Shown: positions 23,685 to 33,324 of the stretch, piece by piece | Numbering within the stretch: position 1 is the stretch's first letter | Layout: the number at the start of each line of letters is the position of its first letter | From: Shewanella sp. NIFS-20-20 | GTDB lineage: Bacteria > Pseudomonadota > Gammaproteobacteria > Enterobacterales > Shewanellaceae | DNA: 64,000 bases | Assembly: GCF_019209865.1 (NCBI RefSeq) | Contig: NZ_JAHUTT010000007.1 | Location: 1 to 64,000 of the forward strand | Direction: 5' to 3' | Translations under genes and position numbers: made by a program | Notes under the pieces: generated by a model | The model's database searches: none | Told to the model about the DNA's origin: nothing | What the model saw: the letters and a program-made list of their open reading frames with translations, nothing else

Positions 23685-25598
23685 ATGAGCGTTGATTTAA
23701 TGAATATTGCCCGCACTGGGGTGATGGCGTCTCAGTCGCAACTGGGGGTCACCAGTAATAACATTGCCAACGTTAACACCCAAGGTTATCACCGCCAAGT
23801 GGCCGAGCAAGATACCTTAGGCTCGCAGCGAATTGGTGGCAACTTCTATGGTACTGGTACTTATGTTTCTGATGTAAAACGTATTTACAATGACTTTGCC
23901 GCCAGAGAATTACGCATAGGTCAAAGTACCTTGAGTGCGGCGCAGACCCAAGATCAAAAGCTGAGCGAGCTTGACCAAATATTTTCGCAACTCGGTCAAT
24001 CTATCCCTAACAGCTTGACTAATTTGTTTGCCGACATTAACGGCTTGGCCGATTTACCCAGTGATTTAGGCATTCGTGGCTCGGTGCTCAATAACGCCAG
24101 CGAAGTGGCTAAGGCTATTAATCAGTTGCAGTCGAGCGTCAATAGCCAGATGCAGCAAACCAATGATCAAATTATTGGGATTACCGAGCGGGTGAATGAA
24201 ATTGGGGTCGAGCTGGCCAATATTAACCGCGAGTTGATGAAATCCAGTGGCCAAGATATGGCGCTGTTAGATCATCAAGACTCGCTTATCCAAGAGTTAA
24301 GCCAATACGCCCAAGTCAATGTGATCCCACTAGAAACTGGGGCAAAGAGCATTATGCTCGGCGGCAGCATGATGCTGGTGTCAAACCAAGTGCCCATGAG
24401 TTTAGGTACCGAGCAAGGCGAACCATTTGCCGAAGAAATAGCACTCAATGCAACCTCAGGTGCGCAAACCGTGGCCGTGAAGGGCGAACAACTCGGTGGG
24501 CAATTAGGGGCATTATTTAGTTATCGCGATAACAGTTTATTGCCTGCTGGCCGCGAGTTAGGTCAGCTGGCGCTCGGGATTGCCGCCAGTTTGAATGATC
24601 AACAAGCCCAAGGGCTCGATGCCAATGGCCAAGTGGGCGAACCCATCTTTAGAGACATTAATGATCCCTTGATGGCCGTAGGCCGCGTTGGCGTGGATAG
24701 CGGTAATACCGGCAATGCCGCCTTGAGTTTAGACATTACCGATGTCAATCAATTAGGCGGCACTGAATATCAACTCAAGTTCACCACGGCGGGGGGCTAC
24801 CAGTTAACCGATACGACCACTGGCGCCACCTCGACCTTGACCTTAACGGCGGGCGTGTTAACTGGCGGTCCTGGATTTGCACTGAATATTAATAGTGGCG
24901 CCATGGCCGATGGCGATAGTTTTACCCTTCGGCCCAGCGCCGGCGCTGCGGCGGGCATTGCCACCGTTATGACCGACGCTAAAGGCATTGCGGCTGCCGC
25001 GCCAAAAATGACACCGGCCGCCGCCAATTCAGGTAATACCGAACTGACACTGACCGCGGTAACCAATAAAAATGCGGCTAATTTCCCAACCACGGGCAAT
25101 GAATTAACCCTTGAAATCAATACGGGCGCCAGCACCTATGAAGCCTTTGATGCTAATGGTACCTCTTTAGGCTCGTTTGCCTATACCGCGCCAACCATCT
25201 CGGCCTTTGGTTTTACCCTTGAAGTCAGTAGCAGTGGCGCGGCCACCGATAGCTTTACCCTCGATTTTAGTAGTCATGCCGGCGATAACACCAATATCGA
25301 AGCCATGGCTCAATTGGCTGACAGTAAATTGATGAATAACGGCAAGAGCACCCTCAGTGATGTGTTTGAGAACACTAAGCTCGATGTCGGCAGTCAGGCT
25401 AAGGCGGCCGATATTAAGTTGGGTTCGGCTAGCGCCATCCTTAAGCAAGCGCAAGATAGAGTCGACAGTGAATCTGGGGTTAATTTGGATGAAGAGGCGG
25501 CCAATTTAATGCGTTTCCAACAATCCTATCAAGCGGCGGCAAGGATCATGACCACGGCGCAGCAGATTTTTGACACTCTGCTCAGTTCAGTGCGATAA
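23685..25598 (+). CDS. flgK: Hook-filament junction protein FlgK
   Basis: 637 residues. N-terminal VTSNNIANVNTQGYHRQVAEQ and C-terminal LDEEAANLMRFQQSYQAAAR are diagnostic of HAP1. The central 300 residues are Ala/Thr-rich and variable, as in other Shewanella-type FlgK. It is exported with the FlgN chaperone. Confidence 0.96.
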   Translation: MSVDLMNIARTGVMASQSQLGVTSNNIANVNTQGYHRQVAEQDTLGSQRIGGNFYGTGTYVSDVKRIYNDFAARELRIGQSTLSAAQTQDQKLSELDQIFSQLGQSIPNSLTNLFADINGLADLPSDLGIRGSVLNNASEVAKAINQLQSSVNSQMQQTNDQIIGITERVNEIGVELANINRELMKSSGQDMALLDHQDSLIQELSQYAQVNVIPLETGAKSIMLGGSMMLVSNQVPMSLGTEQGEPFAEEIALNATSGAQTVAVKGEQLGGQLGALFSYRDNSLLPAGRELGQLALGIAASLNDQQAQGLDANGQVGEPIFRDINDPLMAVGRVGVDSGNTGNAALSLDITDVNQLGGTEYQLKFTTAGGYQLTDTTTGATSTLTLTAGVLTGGPGFALNINSGAMADGDSFTLRPSAGAAAGIATVMTDAKGIAAAAPKMTPAAANSGNTELTLTAVTNKNAANFPTTGNELTLEINTGASTYEAFDANGTSLGSFAYTAPTISAFGFTLEVSSSGAATDSFTLDFSSHAGDNTNIEAMAQLADSKLMNNGKSTLSDVFENTKLDVGSQAKAADIKLGSASAILKQAQDRVDSESGVNLDEEAANLMRFQQSYQAAARIMTTAQQIFDTLLSSVR

Positions 25599-25607
25599 GG
25601 GGGCTTT

Positions 25608-26807
25608 ATGCGGATTTCTACCTCACAATTTTACCAACAGAACCTAAACAGTGTGTTGCAAAAGCAAAGTAGCACGGCGGCGCTGCTCGATAAATTAGGC
25701 ACAGGCAAGAAAGTCAATACCGCTGGGGACGATCCGGTGGCGGCCATTGGCATTGATAACCTCAAGCAACAAAACGCGCTGGTGGATCAGTTTTTGAAAA
25801 ATATCGATTACGCGACGCAGCGGCTATCGCTTACCGAAACCAAGCTAGGTAATAGTGAAACGGTAGCGATGAATATGCGCGAGCAGATGTTAAGGGCAGT
25901 GAATGGCACCTTAACCTTAGGTGAGCGGCAAACCCTTGCCGATGAACTGCGTGCCGGCCTCGATGAATTGATCAGTATCGCCAATAGCAAGGATGAATCT
26001 GGAAATCATATTTTTGGCGGTTTTCAAACCGACACCCCGCCCTTTGCGCTCGATAACAATGGCAACGCAGTGTATTCAGGCGATGATGGCGAGCGCCAAA
26101 CCATCGTCGCTAAAGATAGAAGTCTTTCAGCCAATATCAGTGGCGATAAGGCGTTTATGAATGCAGCCAACCCCTTGGGGGATTATAGTGTCAATTATTC
26201 GACGCAGTTGGCCGGTGATCCGCGGATTGATCAGGCCAATATTAGCAACCCCGCCACTTATGTGGCTGATGACTATACCTTTAATTTTATTGCTAATGGC
26301 GCCAACGTTAATTTGGAAGTCCGTGACTCAGCCAACGGCTTAGTGACGACGGTCACCAACTTCGATAGCACCAGCCCGGTGAGCTTTAACGGCATTGAGG
26401 TCACGCTTTCTGGTACGCCTAAAGCGGGGGATAGCTTGACGATTAGCCCGCAATCACAGGTGAGTTTACTGGACACTTTTAATCAAGCGTTGGGCTTATT
26501 AGCCACAGATTCGGTAAATACTCCTGCGGGGCAAGCAGAGTTGGCACAGCTCTTGCGTAATACAGATAGCGGGTTAGCACAGTTAAGTGTTGCACGAGGA
26601 GAAGCAGGAAATTCCCTTAAGCAACTCGATAGCTACCGAAGTCAACACCAAGACGAGATATTGGTAAATACCAGTGCACTGTCGGTGTTAGAAGATTTGG
26701 ATTATGCGTCAGCGTTTAGTGAGTTTACTCAGCAACAAGTCGCGCTAGACGCTGTATCTAATGTATTTGGCAGAGTGGGTTCTGTTTCCTTGTTTGACTT
26801 TATTTAG
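25608..26807 (+). CDS. flgL: Hook-filament junction protein FlgL
   Basis: 399 residues. It begins MRISTSQFYQQNLNSVLQKQ with the flagellin-like N domain (GKKVNTAGDDPVAAIGI) and ends with DLDYASAFSEFTQQQVALDA, standard HAP3 features. Ten bases after flgK, the last gene of the flgF operon. Confidence 0.96.
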   Translation: MRISTSQFYQQNLNSVLQKQSSTAALLDKLGTGKKVNTAGDDPVAAIGIDNLKQQNALVDQFLKNIDYATQRLSLTETKLGNSETVAMNMREQMLRAVNGTLTLGERQTLADELRAGLDELISIANSKDESGNHIFGGFQTDTPPFALDNNGNAVYSGDDGERQTIVAKDRSLSANISGDKAFMNAANPLGDYSVNYSTQLAGDPRIDQANISNPATYVADDYTFNFIANGANVNLEVRDSANGLVTTVTNFDSTSPVSFNGIEVTLSGTPKAGDSLTISPQSQVSLLDTFNQALGLLATDSVNTPAGQAELAQLLRNTDSGLAQLSVARGEAGNSLKQLDSYRSQHQDEILVNTSALSVLEDLDYASAFSEFTQQQVALDAVSNVFGRVGSVSLFDFI

Positions 26808-26899
26808 CAACAAGCATGTAGCCTATCTACCAACTTGAAGAAACTGAAAATGGCCAAGCTTATGAGCCTTGGCGGTTAAACTAGGAAGAGGAACTCAAC

Positions 26900-27721
26900 A
26901 TGGCAATCGTAGTTAATACTAATGTGACTTCCATGAAGGCTCAGAAAAACCTGAATATGTCGAATTCTGGTTTGGCAACCTCCATGGAACGTTTATCGAG
27001 TGGTTTAAAAATTAACAGCGCCAAAGACGATGCGGCCGGTCTGGCGATTTCGAATCGACTGAACAGTCAGGTTCGCGGCCTAGATGTCGGTATGCGTAAC
27101 GCCAACGATGCAATCTCGATTGCTCAGATCTCTGAAGGGGCAATGCAAGAGCAGACCAATATGTTGCAACGTATGCGTGACCTGACCATTCAGGCCAACA
27201 ACGGTGCTAACAGTTCTGACGATTTACAATCCATTCAGGAAGAAATCGATCAGTTGATTTCGGAAATTACCGCGATTGGTAACACCACGGCGTTCGGTAA
27301 TACCAAATTAATGACAGGTGACTTCTCCACTGGCAAAACATTCCAAGTGGGTCATCAGAACGATGAAGATGTGACGGTACGAGTCGGCACCAATAATGCG
27401 GCGTCATTATCGGTCAATGCGCTTAACGTGAAGACCTCCGCAGGCCAAACATCGTCATTGAGCCGAATTGATAAAGCGATTAACAGTATTGATACCCAGC
27501 GCGCTGAGCTCGGTGCGGTACAGAATCGTCTGGCCCATAACATTGCCAACAGTGCGAACACTCAGGCCAACGTCGCCGATGCAAAGAGTCGAATTGTGGA
27601 CGTGGATTTTGCCAAAGAAACCTCAGCCATGACCAAGAACCAAGTGTTGCAACAAACCGGTTCAGCCATGTTAGCGCAGGCCAATCAGTTACCACAAATT
27701 GCGTTATCTTTGTTGGGTTAA
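26900..27721 (+). CDS. flaA: Flagellin, first copy
   Basis: 273 residues. It has the D0/D1 N-terminal region ([20 protein letters not shown]) and the C-terminal domain ([20 protein letters not shown]), with a short central D2/D3-free hinge, so it is a small flagellin. It ends QIALSLLG. It is nearly identical to the next gene at both termini and differs in the middle. The symbol follows the Shewanella flaA/flaB naming by position. The 92-bp gap upstream holds no clear sigma28 site; GCCTATCT at 26821-26828 is at best a weak -10. A terminator follows. Confidence 0.93.
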   Translation: MAIVVNTNVTSMKAQKNLNMSNSGLATSMERLSSGLKINSAKDDAAGLAISNRLNSQVRGLDVGMRNANDAISIAQISEGAMQEQTNMLQRMRDLTIQANNGANSSDDLQSIQEEIDQLISEITAIGNTTAFGNTKLMTGDFSTGKTFQVGHQNDEDVTVRVGTNNAASLSVNALNVKTSAGQTSSLSRIDKAINSIDTQRAELGAVQNRLAHNIANSANTQANVADAKSRIVDVDFAKETSAMTKNQVLQQTGSAMLAQANQLPQIALSLLG

Positions 27722-27735
27722 CACTGACAGACGTC

Positions 27736-27766
27736 AAAAAAGGTGCGAATATCGCACCTTTTTTTA
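27736..27766 (+). terminator. Rho-independent terminator after flaA
   Basis: AAGGTGCGA and TCGCACCTT form the stem with ATA in the loop, followed by TTTTTT. It separates the two flagellin genes. Confidence 0.92.
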
Positions 27767-27817
27767 TGTTTAAAAACAGTTGGTTAATTTACTTTTTCGC
27801 TTTTTTAATTTTTTCTC

Positions 27818-27844
27818 TAAAGTTCACCAAATTGCTGCCGTTAC
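27818..27844 (+). promoter_or_regulatory. Sigma28 promoter of flaB
   Basis: TAAAGTTC, 11 bp, GCCGTTAC: 13 of 16 matches to the FliA consensus. It is 84 bp upstream of the second flagellin ATG. Confidence 0.82.
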
Positions 27845-27928
27845 AGTAAGTGTAATGAGCAGAGACCCGCCTGGCTTAACACGCAAGACAGGCAAGTTTG
27901 GAAGCCAGGTTTAAAGAGGAAATTAATT

Positions 27929-28747
27929 ATGGCTATTACAGTAAATACCAACGTTACTTCGATGAAGGCACAAAAAAACCTGAACATGTCTAATAACAGC
28001 CTGGCTACGTCAATGGAACGCTTGTCCAGTGGTTTACGCATTAACAGTGCGAAAGACGATGCTGCAGGTTTGGCGATTTCTAACCGCTTGAACAGTCAGG
28101 TTCGTGGTCTGGATGTGGGGATGCGTAACGCCAACGACGCTATCTCGATTGCTCAGATTTCTGAAGGTGCGATGCAAGAGCAAACCAACATGTTGCAACG
28201 TATGCGTGACTTGACCATTCAGTCAAACAACGGTGCTAACAGCTCGGCTGACTTAGTGTCAATTCAAGAAGAAATCGATCAGTTAGCGCTTGAAATCACG
28301 GCGATTGGTACCACTACCGCTTTCGGTAGCACCAAGCTGTTAGCCGGGGGTTTCTCAACAGGTAAAACCTTCCAAGTGGGTCATCAAAATGATGAAGATA
28401 TTACCATTAAGGTGAAGAAGACCGATGCCGGTACCCTGTCTGTTGCGAGCATGAACGTCAAAACGTCTGCCGGCCAAACCAGTGCGCTGACAAAAATTGA
28501 TGCGGCCATTAAGACTATCGATACTCAGCGCGCTGAGCTGGGTGCGGTGCAAAACCGTCTGAGCCATAACATTGCCAACAGTGCTAACACTCAGGCCAAC
28601 ATTGCAGATGCGAAGAGCCGAATTGTGGATGTCGATTTCGCGAAAGAAACGTCAGCCATGACTAAGAGTCAGGTACTGCAACAAACTGGTTCTGCCATGC
28701 TAGCTCAGGCCAACCAGTTGCCGCAGATTGCACTATCGTTACTCTAA
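27929..28747 (+). CDS. flaB: Flagellin, second copy
   Basis: 272 residues, colinear with the first flagellin but lacking its final Gly (ends QIALSLL). Differences cluster in the central region around residues 150-190 ([18 protein letters not shown]). It has a clear sigma28 promoter, unlike the first copy, so it is probably the main late-class filament subunit. Assignment of the letters A and B is positional. Confidence 0.93.
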   Translation: MAITVNTNVTSMKAQKNLNMSNNSLATSMERLSSGLRINSAKDDAAGLAISNRLNSQVRGLDVGMRNANDAISIAQISEGAMQEQTNMLQRMRDLTIQSNNGANSSADLVSIQEEIDQLALEITAIGTTTAFGSTKLLAGGFSTGKTFQVGHQNDEDITIKVKKTDAGTLSVASMNVKTSAGQTSALTKIDAAIKTIDTQRAELGAVQNRLSHNIANSANTQANIADAKSRIVDVDFAKETSAMTKSQVLQQTGSAMLAQANQLPQIALSLL

Positions 28748-28773
28748 TTTAGCGTCTAGTGTAAGAGATATAT

Positions 28774-28797
28774 GGGGCGCTTCATGATGAAGGCCCC
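28774..28797 (+). terminator. Hairpin after flaB
   Basis: GGGGC, a bulged G, CTTCAT pairs with GATGAAG GCCCC. Eleven paired bases but no T run. A partial terminator or 3'-end stabiliser. Confidence 0.45.
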
Positions 28798-28856
28798 TGT
28801 TGTTGATCTCATAGCGCCAACTAAGTAACGATATTTCTTCGTGTATGAGGTGAAAA

Positions 28857-29267
28857 ATGGCTATGGATATAAATATAGCAACTTCATCGGTGTTACCGGC
28901 CAAGGATAATGGCCAAAGCACTAGCCGTCAGTCGACGGTATCTACGTCGTCACAAGTACTGCCAAATAATTTGGTACAAAACTTGCTTGATAAAGAACAG
29001 CAAGCCGAACAAGTCGCACAATCAAGCGCAGCGTCAGCCGATAACGGTGAAGCGTTGCAAAAAGTGGTCGAAGATATGACCTCGATGATGTCAGTGATGC
29101 GTAAAGGGCTTGCGTTTCGGGTAGATGATACATCAGGACGCTCAGTGGTGAGTGTCATGGATGTCGACTCCGGCAATGTCATTAGGCAAATCCCCAGTGA
29201 AGAAGCACTGGACTTGGCGCAGAAACTGTCTGACGTCACTGGATTGTTGATGAAAACCGAAGCCTGA
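28857..29267 (+). CDS. flaG: Flagellar protein FlaG
   Basis: 136 residues. Disordered Ser/Gln-rich N-terminus, then the FlaG domain: LAFRVDDTSGRSVVSVMDVDSG, NVIRQIPSEEALDLAQKL. FlaG affects filament length in polar flagellates. The stop codon lies inside a terminator stem, so transcription is reduced or ended before fliD. Confidence 0.9.
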   Translation: MAMDINIATSSVLPAKDNGQSTSRQSTVSTSSQVLPNNLVQNLLDKEQQAEQVAQSSAASADNGEALQKVVEDMTSMMSVMRKGLAFRVDDTSGRSVVSVMDVDSGNVIRQIPSEEALDLAQKLSDVTGLLMKTEA

Positions 29268-29292
29268 GCCTAGCTCGGGCTTTATTTTTTTC
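29261..29292 (+). terminator. Terminator overlapping the end of flaG
   Basis: AGCCTGAGC and GCTCGGGCT form a nine-pair stem with a CTA loop, followed by TTATTTTTTT. The flaG stop codon is within the 5' arm. Confidence 0.88.
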
Positions 29293-29302
29293 AGAGGTAG
29301 AT

Positions 29303-30673
29303 ATGGCACTAACAGCGACTGGTATAGGCTCTGGCTTAGATATCAATAACATAGTTAAAGTCTTAGTGGATGCGGAGAAGCTTCCTAAGGAAGCGTCTTT
29401 TAATAAAACAGAAGATGATATCAAGGCTAAAGTCTCTGCAATAGGTAAACTTAAAAGTGCGTTATCTAGCTTTCAAGATGCGCTTGCGATCTTGCAAGAT
29501 GGTAAAAATCTTAACCAGCGCCAGGTCTCTACCGGCGACAATCCCTACTTTACTGCGACCGCAGATAAATTTGCCCAGTCCGGGACCTACAGCATCAAAG
29601 TCGAGCAGCTGGCCTCGGCCCATAAAGTGGGCGGCGCCTTTACGACCGCGCCAACCTCAACCGTCGGCGAAGGTTCTCTGGATTTTGATGTGGCAGGCAA
29701 GCAGTTTAGTGTCGATATTTTGGCGACCGATGATTTAACCGCGATTGCCAGTAAGATTAATAGTGCCAGCGATAATGCCGGCGTAACGGCCTCGGTCGTC
29801 AATACCAATGGCGGTTCGCGCTTAGTATTTAGCAGTAACGAAACAGGACTTGCCAATGCCATGACGGTCAGTGGCACCGATGCGGTTGGCGGCGGTACCG
29901 GTTTAGCCGATATGTTTAATGGGGCAAACCAAACCGAGTTGCAGCCGGGATTAGATGCCATTGTTTATATTGATAATCAACGCTTAGATTCTGCATCGAA
30001 TACCATCGATGGTGCCATTACTGGGGTGTCCATTGAGTTGACCGAGGCCGATGTGGATAAAACCTCGACCCTGAGCATCAGCTTAGATAAAACCGCGGTC
30101 AAAGATAGCGTGCAAGGGTTTGTTGACTCTTACAATAGCTTGATGACTGAAATCAATAAGCTGTCTGCTTATGACGCCGACAAGAAAACCGCGGCCGCCT
30201 TACAAGGTGACTCGATGGTGCGCTCTATTGAATCGCAACTGCGGAGCATGGTCAGTAATCGCGTCGATGTTGAGGGCGAATCCATCGCGTTATACGACAT
30301 AGGTATCAGCATCGATAGATATGGCAAAATGTCGGTTGATAGCGCCAAGCTCGATGAGAGCATTGCCACTAACATGGGGGGGATCGAGGGCTTATTTGCC
30401 ACAGAAGATACTGGCTTAGCCAATCAGCTCGATAGCATGGTGGAAAATTATGTCAAAGCCGGCGGGCTGATTGATAGCCGCAAAAACAGTTACACCTCGC
30501 AGCAACAACGCCTTGAGGATCAAAAAGAAGCATTTGCTCGTAAAATGGAGCAGTTGCAAGCGCGGTTGACTAAGCAATTTAATGCCATGGATCTGGTGGT
30601 GGGGCAATTGAATGCACAGGGTGCGGGCATTTTAGATCGCCTCAACTCACTGCCTGGGGTTATTAAGAGCTAA
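29303..30673 (+). CDS. fliD: Filament cap protein FliD
   Basis: 456 residues. It starts MALTATGIGSGLDINNIVK, the classic HAP2 opening, and contains the FliD N (SKINSASDNAGVTASVV) and C (VDSYNSLMTEINKLSAYD) domains, with a C-terminal coiled coil. It caps the filament and folds flagellin at the tip. A terminator precedes it by 11 bp and another follows. Confidence 0.95.
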   Translation: MALTATGIGSGLDINNIVKVLVDAEKLPKEASFNKTEDDIKAKVSAIGKLKSALSSFQDALAILQDGKNLNQRQVSTGDNPYFTATADKFAQSGTYSIKVEQLASAHKVGGAFTTAPTSTVGEGSLDFDVAGKQFSVDILATDDLTAIASKINSASDNAGVTASVVNTNGGSRLVFSSNETGLANAMTVSGTDAVGGGTGLADMFNGANQTELQPGLDAIVYIDNQRLDSASNTIDGAITGVSIELTEADVDKTSTLSISLDKTAVKDSVQGFVDSYNSLMTEINKLSAYDADKKTAAALQGDSMVRSIESQLRSMVSNRVDVEGESIALYDIGISIDRYGKMSVDSAKLDESIATNMGGIEGLFATEDTGLANQLDSMVENYVKAGGLIDSRKNSYTSQQQRLEDQKEAFARKMEQLQARLTKQFNAMDLVVGQLNAQGAGILDRLNSLPGVIKS

Positions 30674-30690
30674 ATGATACGTGATTGCGC

Positions 30691-30721
30691 CAGCCGCATT
30701 GGCCAGCGGTGCTGCTTTTTT
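30691..30721 (+). terminator. Terminator after fliD
   Basis: CAGCCGC pairs with GCGGTGCTG (two-base bulge), followed by CTTTTTT. It lies between fliD and the FliT-like gene. Confidence 0.65.
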
Positions 30722-30752
30722 GTGCTGAATGCGATTTAAAAGGATATTCTCA

Positions 30753-31079
30753 ATGGAAACTCTATCGGTAGATGGCCTCACATCAGTGAATGCGCAAGTG
30801 GCGAGCATCTTACAAACATTAAGAAATATTCCTGCGGAAGAGCAAAATACCGATGACTTGGTATCTAAATTGCAAGAGCTTATTGAGCGGCGTCAAAAAA
30901 TATTGAATGTCCTGTTAGCCGATGAAACCTTAGTAGAGGCTTCATTTTGGCAAGCACAGTTGCAATTGACCCAAGAGTTTAGTCAGGAAGCACTCTTGGT
31001 GCGCGGGCAACGACAATCCTTGCTACATGCAGGCAGTCAACGAAAGCGCCAAATCAATATGTATAATGATAACAGGTAG
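30753..31079 (+). CDS. flaI: FliT-like flagellar chaperone (FlaI)
   Basis: 108 residues from ATG 30753 with AAAGGA upstream. All-helical, with LQTLRNIPAEEQNTDDLVSKL and a basic tail. Its position between fliD and fliS and its size match FliT/FlaI, the presumed cytoplasmic chaperone of FliD. Sequence similarity to FliT is weak, so the call rests mostly on context. Confidence 0.7.
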   Translation: METLSVDGLTSVNAQVASILQTLRNIPAEEQNTDDLVSKLQELIERRQKILNVLLADETLVEASFWQAQLQLTQEFSQEALLVRGQRQSLLHAGSQRKRQINMYNDNR

Positions 31080-31085
31080 GTGTTT

Positions 31086-31496
31086 ATGAGAGGTTCATTA
31101 CAATCATATCGCAAGGTATCGTTAGAGAATGAAATTGCGATGGCTTCGCCCCATCGTATTATCCAATTGATGCTGGCTGGAGCGATGGAACGCCTTGCTC
31201 AAGGCCGTTATGCTATTGAAAATAGAGATCTGCAAAATAAAGGGATCTTATTGGGTAAAGCGATAGGTATTATTAATGGCTTAAATAGTAGCCTAAATAT
31301 GCAAGCCGGCGGTGACATTGCGGGTAATTTAAGCGAACTTTATGAGTTTATGTTGCGACGAATTGCGTTTGCGAATATTAATAATGATCCGGCAGCAATT
31401 GATGAGGTTCTAGATATACTGCGGGATATTAAAGAAGGCTGGGATGCTATTCCTGAGAGTGAACATCATATTTCAAGCCATTCAGAAGCCGTTTAA
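31086..31496 (+). CDS. fliS: Flagellin export chaperone FliS
   Basis: 136 residues from ATG 31086, six bases after the previous stop. The FliS pattern is clear: SYRKVSLENEIAMASPHRIIQLMLAGAMERLAQG. It binds the C-terminal helices of flagellin to prevent premature assembly. It is the last gene before the regulatory flrA. Confidence 0.93.
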   Translation: MRGSLQSYRKVSLENEIAMASPHRIIQLMLAGAMERLAQGRYAIENRDLQNKGILLGKAIGIINGLNSSLNMQAGGDIAGNLSELYEFMLRRIAFANINNDPAAIDEVLDILRDIKEGWDAIPESEHHISSHSEAV

Positions 31497-31759
31497 TTAT
31501 TGATTCTATCATGGTAAAGCAAGGACGCTTTCTTTGACAAAGTCAGTAATTTGACTGAAGGTTACTATGTTTGTTGTATTATTCATCTAAAATGATCACA
31601 ATTGAACATTATTGGTAATTGATACTTGCCATTGCCCCCGTGTTAATACACTATTCTTGACTTCATAAATATGATGAAATAGTTCCAAGGCAAGTATAAA
31701 GCAACCGATACTAATAACTAATGCGACTCACTCACCAAAAGAGCTTGACGGCCTACTGA
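31497..31759. promoter_or_regulatory. fliS-flrA intergenic region, probable flrA promoter
   Basis: A 263-bp gap before the master regulator. No sigma54 or sigma28 site is visible. TTGATA at 31619-31624, 18 bp before TTAATA, is a possible sigma70 promoter. This fits the expected vegetative control of flrA but is weak. Confidence 0.35.
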
Positions 31760-33199
31760 ATGATGCAAATAGATCAACGAATCATAATTATCGCCAATTC
31801 TTCAGAGCGTGTAATACGATTAACTAACATCCTTGAGTTTCTTGGGGAGATGGTTGATGTCATTGCACCTGATAAATTATCGCAATTGGCTACTGATAAC
31901 CGCTATCGGGGGCTAGTATTTTGCCAGCGGTCGGTAACGCAACCTGTCATCCAAGCTCATATCGGCTTGGTTCCTTGGCAACCGGTATTACTGCTGGCGG
32001 GCACCTCCGACGACAGCCCCGCCGCCAGCAATGTATTAGGTATTATTGAAGAGCCGTTTAATTATCCACAACTGACTGAGCTATTGCACATTTGCCAACT
32101 CTTTGTGCAGCATAAGCGCCAAGACGTTCAGACCAGCGCCAACCAAACCAAACTTTTTCGCTCATTAGTGGGCCGTAGTGAAGGCGTGGCTGCGGTGCGT
32201 CATTTAATTCATCAAGTGGCACCCTCAGATGCGACCGTGTTGGTCTTAGGCCAATCGGGTACGGGTAAAGAGGTGGTCGCTCGCAATATTCATTATTTAT
32301 CTGAGCGCCGCGATGGCCCATTTATTCCGGTCAATTGTGGGGCGATACCGCCAGAATTATTAGAAAGTGAGCTCTTTGGCCATGAAAAAGGCTCATTTAC
32401 TGGCGCGATTAGTGCTCGTAAAGGCCGATTCGAATTGGCCGAAGGCGGCACCTTATTCCTCGATGAAATCGGCGATATGCCGCTGCAAATGCAAGTTAAA
32501 TTGCTGCGAGTATTGCAAGAACGTATGTTTGAACGGGTCGGTGGCACTAAATCTATTAACGCCAATGTGCGGGTTGTGGCCGCGACTCACCGCAATCTCG
32601 ACCTCATGATCAGTGAAGATACATTTCGTGAAGACTTATATTACCGCTTAAACGTGTTTCCGATTGAAATGCCATCGTTAGCCGAGCGCAGCGAAGATAT
32701 TCCGTTGTTACTCCAAGAGCTCGTTAGCCGGGTATTTAATGAAGGCCGCGGTAAAGTACGCTTTACTCAACGCGCGATAGAGTCGTTAAAAGAACATGCT
32801 TGGACGGGTAATGTGAGGGAGTTATCTAACCTAGTTGAGCGGTTAACGATCCTCTATCCCGGTGGTTTAGTTGACGTCAATGATTTACCGCTAAAGTATC
32901 GCCATATTGATGTGCCTGAATATGAAATTGCCGTCGATGAAGCCTTACTTGAACGTGATGCGTTAGTGGCGATTTTCACCGATGAAGAGCCGATTGAATT
33001 ACCGGAAAGTCGCTTTCCCAGTGAATTACCTTCAGAAGGGGTGAACTTAAAGGATTTATTGGCTGAACTTGAAATCGATATGATCCGCCAAGCATTAGAT
33101 CAACAAGAAAATGTGGTGGCTCGAGCCGCCGAAATGCTGGGTATTCGCCGCACCACCTTGGTGGAAAAAATGCGCAAATATGGCTTGTCGAAAGATTAA
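31760..33199 (+). CDS. flrA: Master flagellar regulator FlrA (FleQ), sigma54 activator
   Basis: 479 residues: N-terminal FleQ domain (1-130) without a receiver Asp motif, central AAA+ (Walker A GQSGTGKEVVA near 164, GSFTGA near 211, Walker B LFLDEIGDM) and a C-terminal Fis-type HTH (VVARAAEMLGIRRTTLVEKM). It sits at the top of the cascade and activates flrBC and other class II genes; homologues bind c-di-GMP and FlhG. The GSFTGA loop, instead of GAFTGA, is usual in FleQ-type proteins as far as I recall. A terminator follows. Confidence 0.94.
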   Translation: MMQIDQRIIIIANSSERVIRLTNILEFLGEMVDVIAPDKLSQLATDNRYRGLVFCQRSVTQPVIQAHIGLVPWQPVLLLAGTSDDSPAASNVLGIIEEPFNYPQLTELLHICQLFVQHKRQDVQTSANQTKLFRSLVGRSEGVAAVRHLIHQVAPSDATVLVLGQSGTGKEVVARNIHYLSERRDGPFIPVNCGAIPPELLESELFGHEKGSFTGAISARKGRFELAEGGTLFLDEIGDMPLQMQVKLLRVLQERMFERVGGTKSINANVRVVAATHRNLDLMISEDTFREDLYYRLNVFPIEMPSLAERSEDIPLLLQELVSRVFNEGRGKVRFTQRAIESLKEHAWTGNVRELSNLVERLTILYPGGLVDVNDLPLKYRHIDVPEYEIAVDEALLERDALVAIFTDEEPIELPESRFPSELPSEGVNLKDLLAELEIDMIRQALDQQENVVARAAEMLGIRRTTLVEKMRKYGLSKD

Positions 33200-33222
33200 T
33201 ATCACCGGCGAATTAATAAAAT

Positions 33223-33248
33223 AAAAAAGAGGCGAAAGCCTCTTTTTT
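33223..33248 (+). terminator. Terminator after flrA
   Basis: AAAAAAGAGGC, loop GAAA, GCCTCTTTTTT. A perfect stem with T runs in both directions. Confidence 0.92.
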
Positions 33249-33271
33249 ATTACTATACAATTACTTATTTT

Positions 33272-33287
33272 TGGCATGAAGACTGCA
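33272..33287 (+). promoter_or_regulatory. Sigma54 promoter of flrBC
   Basis: TGGCATGAAGACTGCA, with one departure in the -12 element (CTGC for TTGC). It is about 37 bp upstream of flrB, the expected FlrA target. Confidence 0.78.
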
Positions 33288-33324
33288 TCTACCTGATTAA
33301 CGTTAGTATTTTGACGGGGTTCAA

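Noticed and set aside
26850..26872. Inverted repeat GCCAAG/CTTGGC between flgL and flaA
   Set aside because: A six-pair stem without a T run; too weak to call as a terminator or operator.
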